In this document: in pieces, positions 33,133 to 35,345 of the stretch
Numbering within the stretch: position 1 is the stretch's first letter
Layout: each line of letters begins with the position of its first letter
NCBI RefSeq assembly: GCF_015207375.1
Contig: NZ_JADEWY010000067.1
Span: 1 to 35,345 of the forward strand
DNA from: Coleofasciculus sp. LEGE 07092
GTDB taxonomy: Bacteria > Cyanobacteriota > Cyanobacteriia > Cyanobacteriales > Coleofasciculaceae
Length of the DNA stretch: 35,345 bases
Direction: 5' to 3'
The notes under the pieces: model-generated
Told to the model about the DNA's origin: nothing
Databases searched by the model: none
What the model saw: only the letters and a program-made list of their open reading frames with translations
Position numbers and translations under genes: made by a program

Positions 33133-33242
33133 CTTTATCGCCTGACTTGAACGGTAATCCCTGGTTACTTCCATTTTACGCCCTCGCGTCTGCTGTTGAG
33201 TTTAACCTTCAATCAATAGTCATCAAACTCTGAGGACAGATC

Positions 33243-34526
33243 ATGTCTCAATGCCCCGTTTGTAACACAGAATACACCGAAGGTCAGGTGAAGTGCTGTT
33301 CCGTCTGTGGCTGGAACGTAACACCCTATTCGGCATCGCTGGTGCAGTCCTTGCCCTCTGAGTTTTGGGAACGGGAAGAGGCGCAATTGACTTGGGCGAG
33401 ACAGATGTGGGCAAAACTGTCATCCCAGCCAGTTATGGGGAACGCCCTATCTCCCCTCACTGAGAAATTTACTCAGATCGAAGGGCAGCTTAAGGAAGCC
33501 CAGATCGAACGGCAGCAAATTCAAGCGGCATTACAAGCACTGCTACCTCCACTCGAGCCACCCTTGCAGCCCGGAATATCCATTCCCTCCCAGCCAACAC
33601 AGCCGTCGCTGCCATTGGATGTAGCTGTATTGAATTATGAATTAATCGAGTATCAATCTAGCCTGAATGATTTTTCTGATTCCGTTTTGTCAGTGGCGAT
33701 TAGTCCAGATGGAGAGCGATTAGTCAGCGGCGGCTACGATAAGGCAATCGCTGTGTGGAATTTAACAACGGCAGAGAATATTCGCACGATCAAAGGACAT
33801 TCGGGTTCAGTTTTATCAGTGGCGATTAGTCCAGATGGGCAGACCCTAGTCAGTGGCAGTTCTGACAGTACAATCAAATTGTGGAATTTGAATTCGGGAG
33901 CAGAAATTCTCACCACTGACGAACATTTGGACTCGGTTTTGTCGGTAGCCATTAGCCCAGACCGTAAGACCCTAGCGAGCGGCAGTTCTGACTGCACGAT
34001 TAAAGTGTGGGATTTGAGAACGGGGTATGAAATTCGTACCCTCGTTGGTCACTCAGATGCTGTGCTGTCCGTTGCCATCAGTCCAGACGGACAAAGTTTG
34101 GTCAGTGGCAGTTCTGACGATACGATCAAAGTGTGGAATCTCAAAACTGGAAAAGAAATCCGCACCTTGATGGGACATCTGAATTCTGTGTTATCGGTGG
34201 CTATTAATTCGGACGGACAAACCCTAGTCAGCGGCGGTTATGACGATACGATCAAAGTGTGGAATTTGAAAACGGGAGCAGAAATTCGCTCGTTGACCGG
34301 ACATTCTGATTCGGTTTTGTCAGTCATACTGAGTCCCGATGGACAAACCCTATTTAGTGGTAGTTCTGACCAGACAATCAAAGTTTGGAACCTCAAAACC
34401 GGAAAAGAAATTCGCACCTTGACGGGGCATTCTAGCTCAGTAATTGCTCTAGCGATTAGTCGAGATGGAAAGACTGTTGTTAGCTGTAGTTCTGATAAGA
34501 CAGTGAAAATTTGGCGTGTGCCTTAA
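33243..34526 (+). CDS. Zinc-ribbon plus seven-WD40-repeat protein
   Basis: 427 residues. The N-terminus MSQCPVCNTEYTEG then CCSVCGWNV is a CxxC-CxxC zinc ribbon. A helix (EGQLKEAQIERQQIQAALQ) and a Pro/Gln-rich linker follow, then seven WD40 repeats of 42 residues from residue about 145, each with SVLSVAISPDG, LVSGSSD and IKVWNL, enough for one closed propeller. The repeats are strikingly alike at DNA level. Cyanobacteria often place this zinc ribbon before kinase or WD40 domains. Function is unknown; WD40 propellers are docking platforms. There is no signal peptide. It stands alone on the plus strand with upstream gap 33028-33242. Confidence 0.85.
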   Translation: MSQCPVCNTEYTEGQVKCCSVCGWNVTPYSASLVQSLPSEFWEREEAQLTWARQMWAKLSSQPVMGNALSPLTEKFTQIEGQLKEAQIERQQIQAALQALLPPLEPPLQPGISIPSQPTQPSLPLDVAVLNYELIEYQSSLNDFSDSVLSVAISPDGERLVSGGYDKAIAVWNLTTAENIRTIKGHSGSVLSVAISPDGQTLVSGSSDSTIKLWNLNSGAEILTTDEHLDSVLSVAISPDRKTLASGSSDCTIKVWDLRTGYEIRTLVGHSDAVLSVAISPDGQSLVSGSSDDTIKVWNLKTGKEIRTLMGHLNSVLSVAINSDGQTLVSGGYDDTIKVWNLKTGAEIRSLTGHSDSVLSVILSPDGQTLFSGSSDQTIKVWNLKTGKEIRTLTGHSSSVIALAISRDGKTVVSCSSDKTVKIWRVP

Positions 34527-34628
34527 CGATAACGATACTGTCAGTAAGTTGACGACAGGCAGCTATAAGCGATCGCTGGCAACCCTCTGACTCCTGTTTC
34601 CCAGAATAGCTGTTACCTCAACTGATTT

Positions 34629-34958
34629 ATGGCTGAACCCATTCCACCTATCACTCTACCCCCTGCCGAAAATCCCCAGCAGGAAGGTAAATGGTTACGA
34701 CAAGCACTCGTCCAGTGGCTCGATCAAGAATTTCTGCCAGAACCCGCTAATCAAAAAATTGCAGACCGAGCCTCCCAAATCTTTGTTCGTCAACGCATGG
34801 AAGGCGAAAATGATGTGGGAGCGCTGGTGATTGCAATTGTTACCGAAATGCAGGCGTTTGACTTTCGAGAGAGTTTTTACAGTGAATTTGCAATTGCCAA
34901 TGCCGTCAGCGATTTGCTGCTAGATAGCCTAGGCATTGACCGTTGCTGTGGTAATTAG
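34629..34958 (+). CDS. Conserved cyanobacterial small protein of unknown function
   Basis: 109 residues: a Pro-rich start (MAEPIPPITLPPAENPQQ), then helices GKWLRQALVQWLDQEFLPE, QKIADRASQIFVRQRMEGEN, GALVIAIVTEMQAFDFRESF and FAIANAVSDLLLDSLGI. The middle and end look like an all-helical soluble domain. I recognise the pattern as a cyanobacterial conserved hypothetical but know no function. After its stop comes a short repeat-like string (GTCATTGGTCATTAGT) of the kind common between cyanobacterial genes. It converges on rpsN. Confidence 0.6.
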   Translation: MAEPIPPITLPPAENPQQEGKWLRQALVQWLDQEFLPEPANQKIADRASQIFVRQRMEGENDVGALVIAIVTEMQAFDFRESFYSEFAIANAVSDLLLDSLGIDRCCGN

Positions 34959-34993
34959 TCATTGGTCATTAGTTTTTAACCAAGGACAAAGGA

Positions 34994-35296
34994 CTACCAG
35001 CTAGATTTCACTACTCCTGGCAGGAGTCCTTTGTGTGCCCATTCTCGCAGCACGTGGCGAGATAAACCAAAATCCCGATAGTAGCCACGGGGACGCCCTG
35101 TTACCGCACAGCGGTTCCGCAGGCGGCTTGGCGCACTGTTGCGCGGCAACTGTTGCAACTGTCGGTGAATCTCTACTTTTTGTGCTGGAGAGGTGGCACG
35201 TTGAAACTGCTCCTTGAGATCCTCTCGCTTCGCTGCGTACTTATCTACAAGCTTTTGGCGCTTTTTTTCGCGCTCAATCATCGACTTTTTAGCCAT
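34994..35296 (-). CDS. rpsN: 30S ribosomal protein S14 (uS14, zinc-independent long form)
   Basis: 100 residues: [60 protein letters not shown] and [20 protein letters not shown], ending VKSSW. This is the long C-minus form without the CxxC zinc motif, as in cyanobacteria and plastids. S14 is a small-subunit head protein near the A and P sites. It stands alone, as rpsN commonly does in cyanobacteria. Its promoter lies at 35297-35345, at the window edge. Confidence 0.97.
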   Translation of the reverse strand: MAKKSMIEREKKRQKLVDKYAAKREDLKEQFQRATSPAQKVEIHRQLQQLPRNSAPSRLRNRCAVTGRPRGYYRDFGLSRHVLREWAHKGLLPGVVKSSW

Positions 35297-35345
35297 AAAT
35301 CCTTTAAGTTTCCTTAACCTAAAATAAAGACACCGTATCTTATCT

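Overview
The window is cyanobacterial chromosome, most likely from a filamentous, non-heterocystous lineage. More than twenty copies of the octamer GCGATCGC (HIP1) are scattered through it. Many genes belong to families largely confined to cyanobacteria and plastids (CGLD27/DUF1230, DUF3318, HetZ, PatU). hetZ is followed by one undivided patU-like gene rather than the split patU5/patU3 reported for heterocyst formers. No species is assigned.

Layout. 1-3.5 kb is an accessory patch: the end of an antitoxin gene with a VapC toxin, an orphan xisH-xisI pair, an IS630-type element whose transposase has lost part of its catalytic core, and a phosphate-binding-like gene cut off by that insertion. 3.5-9.1 kb holds a large ILEI/FG-GAP protein, a tail-anchored unknown, an alpha/beta hydrolase, an SCP2-like protein and a retropepsin-like lipoprotein. 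9.2-11.1 kb holds rtcB, split by a 394-nt insertion with the hallmarks of a group I intron, and an initiator tRNA. 11.1-14.0 kb (minus strand) is yqeK-rsfS-CGLD27-asparaginase, with a MITE-like repeat between yqeK and rsfS; an inverted copy of the repeat lies at 8.1 kb. 14.1-17.2 kb (minus) is an exopolysaccharide-type cluster: a STAS-sugar transferase fusion, an anti-sigma-type kinase and a WcaI-like glycosyltransferase. 17.2-18.7 kb is queE facing a DUF3318 gene. 18.9-22.2 kb has a serpin and a DUF4276/AAA-ATPase pair that resembles two-gene defence modules. 22.3-27.7 kb has a candidate structured RNA, a TPR protein, a small PD-(D/E)xK protein, a TrkA-like protein facing a CPA1-type antiporter, and gene debris. 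27.7-32.5 kb (minus) is hetZ-patU followed by a TgpA-like transglutaminase-fold protein lacking its nucleophile. 32.5-35.3 kb has two conserved unknowns, a zinc-ribbon WD40 protein and rpsN.

The strongest unusual signal is the rtcB insertion. An 11-nt guide inside it pairs with both flanking exons (P1 and P10), and removing it exactly restores the RtcB active-site motif GGGNHF. Other points of interest are the STAS-transferase/anti-sigma pair, the AAA/DUF4276 pair, the structured RNA at 22.4 kb, the paired MITE copies, the crossing inverted repeats at 3.4 kb and the apparently catalytically dead transglutaminase. All calls come from reading the sequence; no database search was run.
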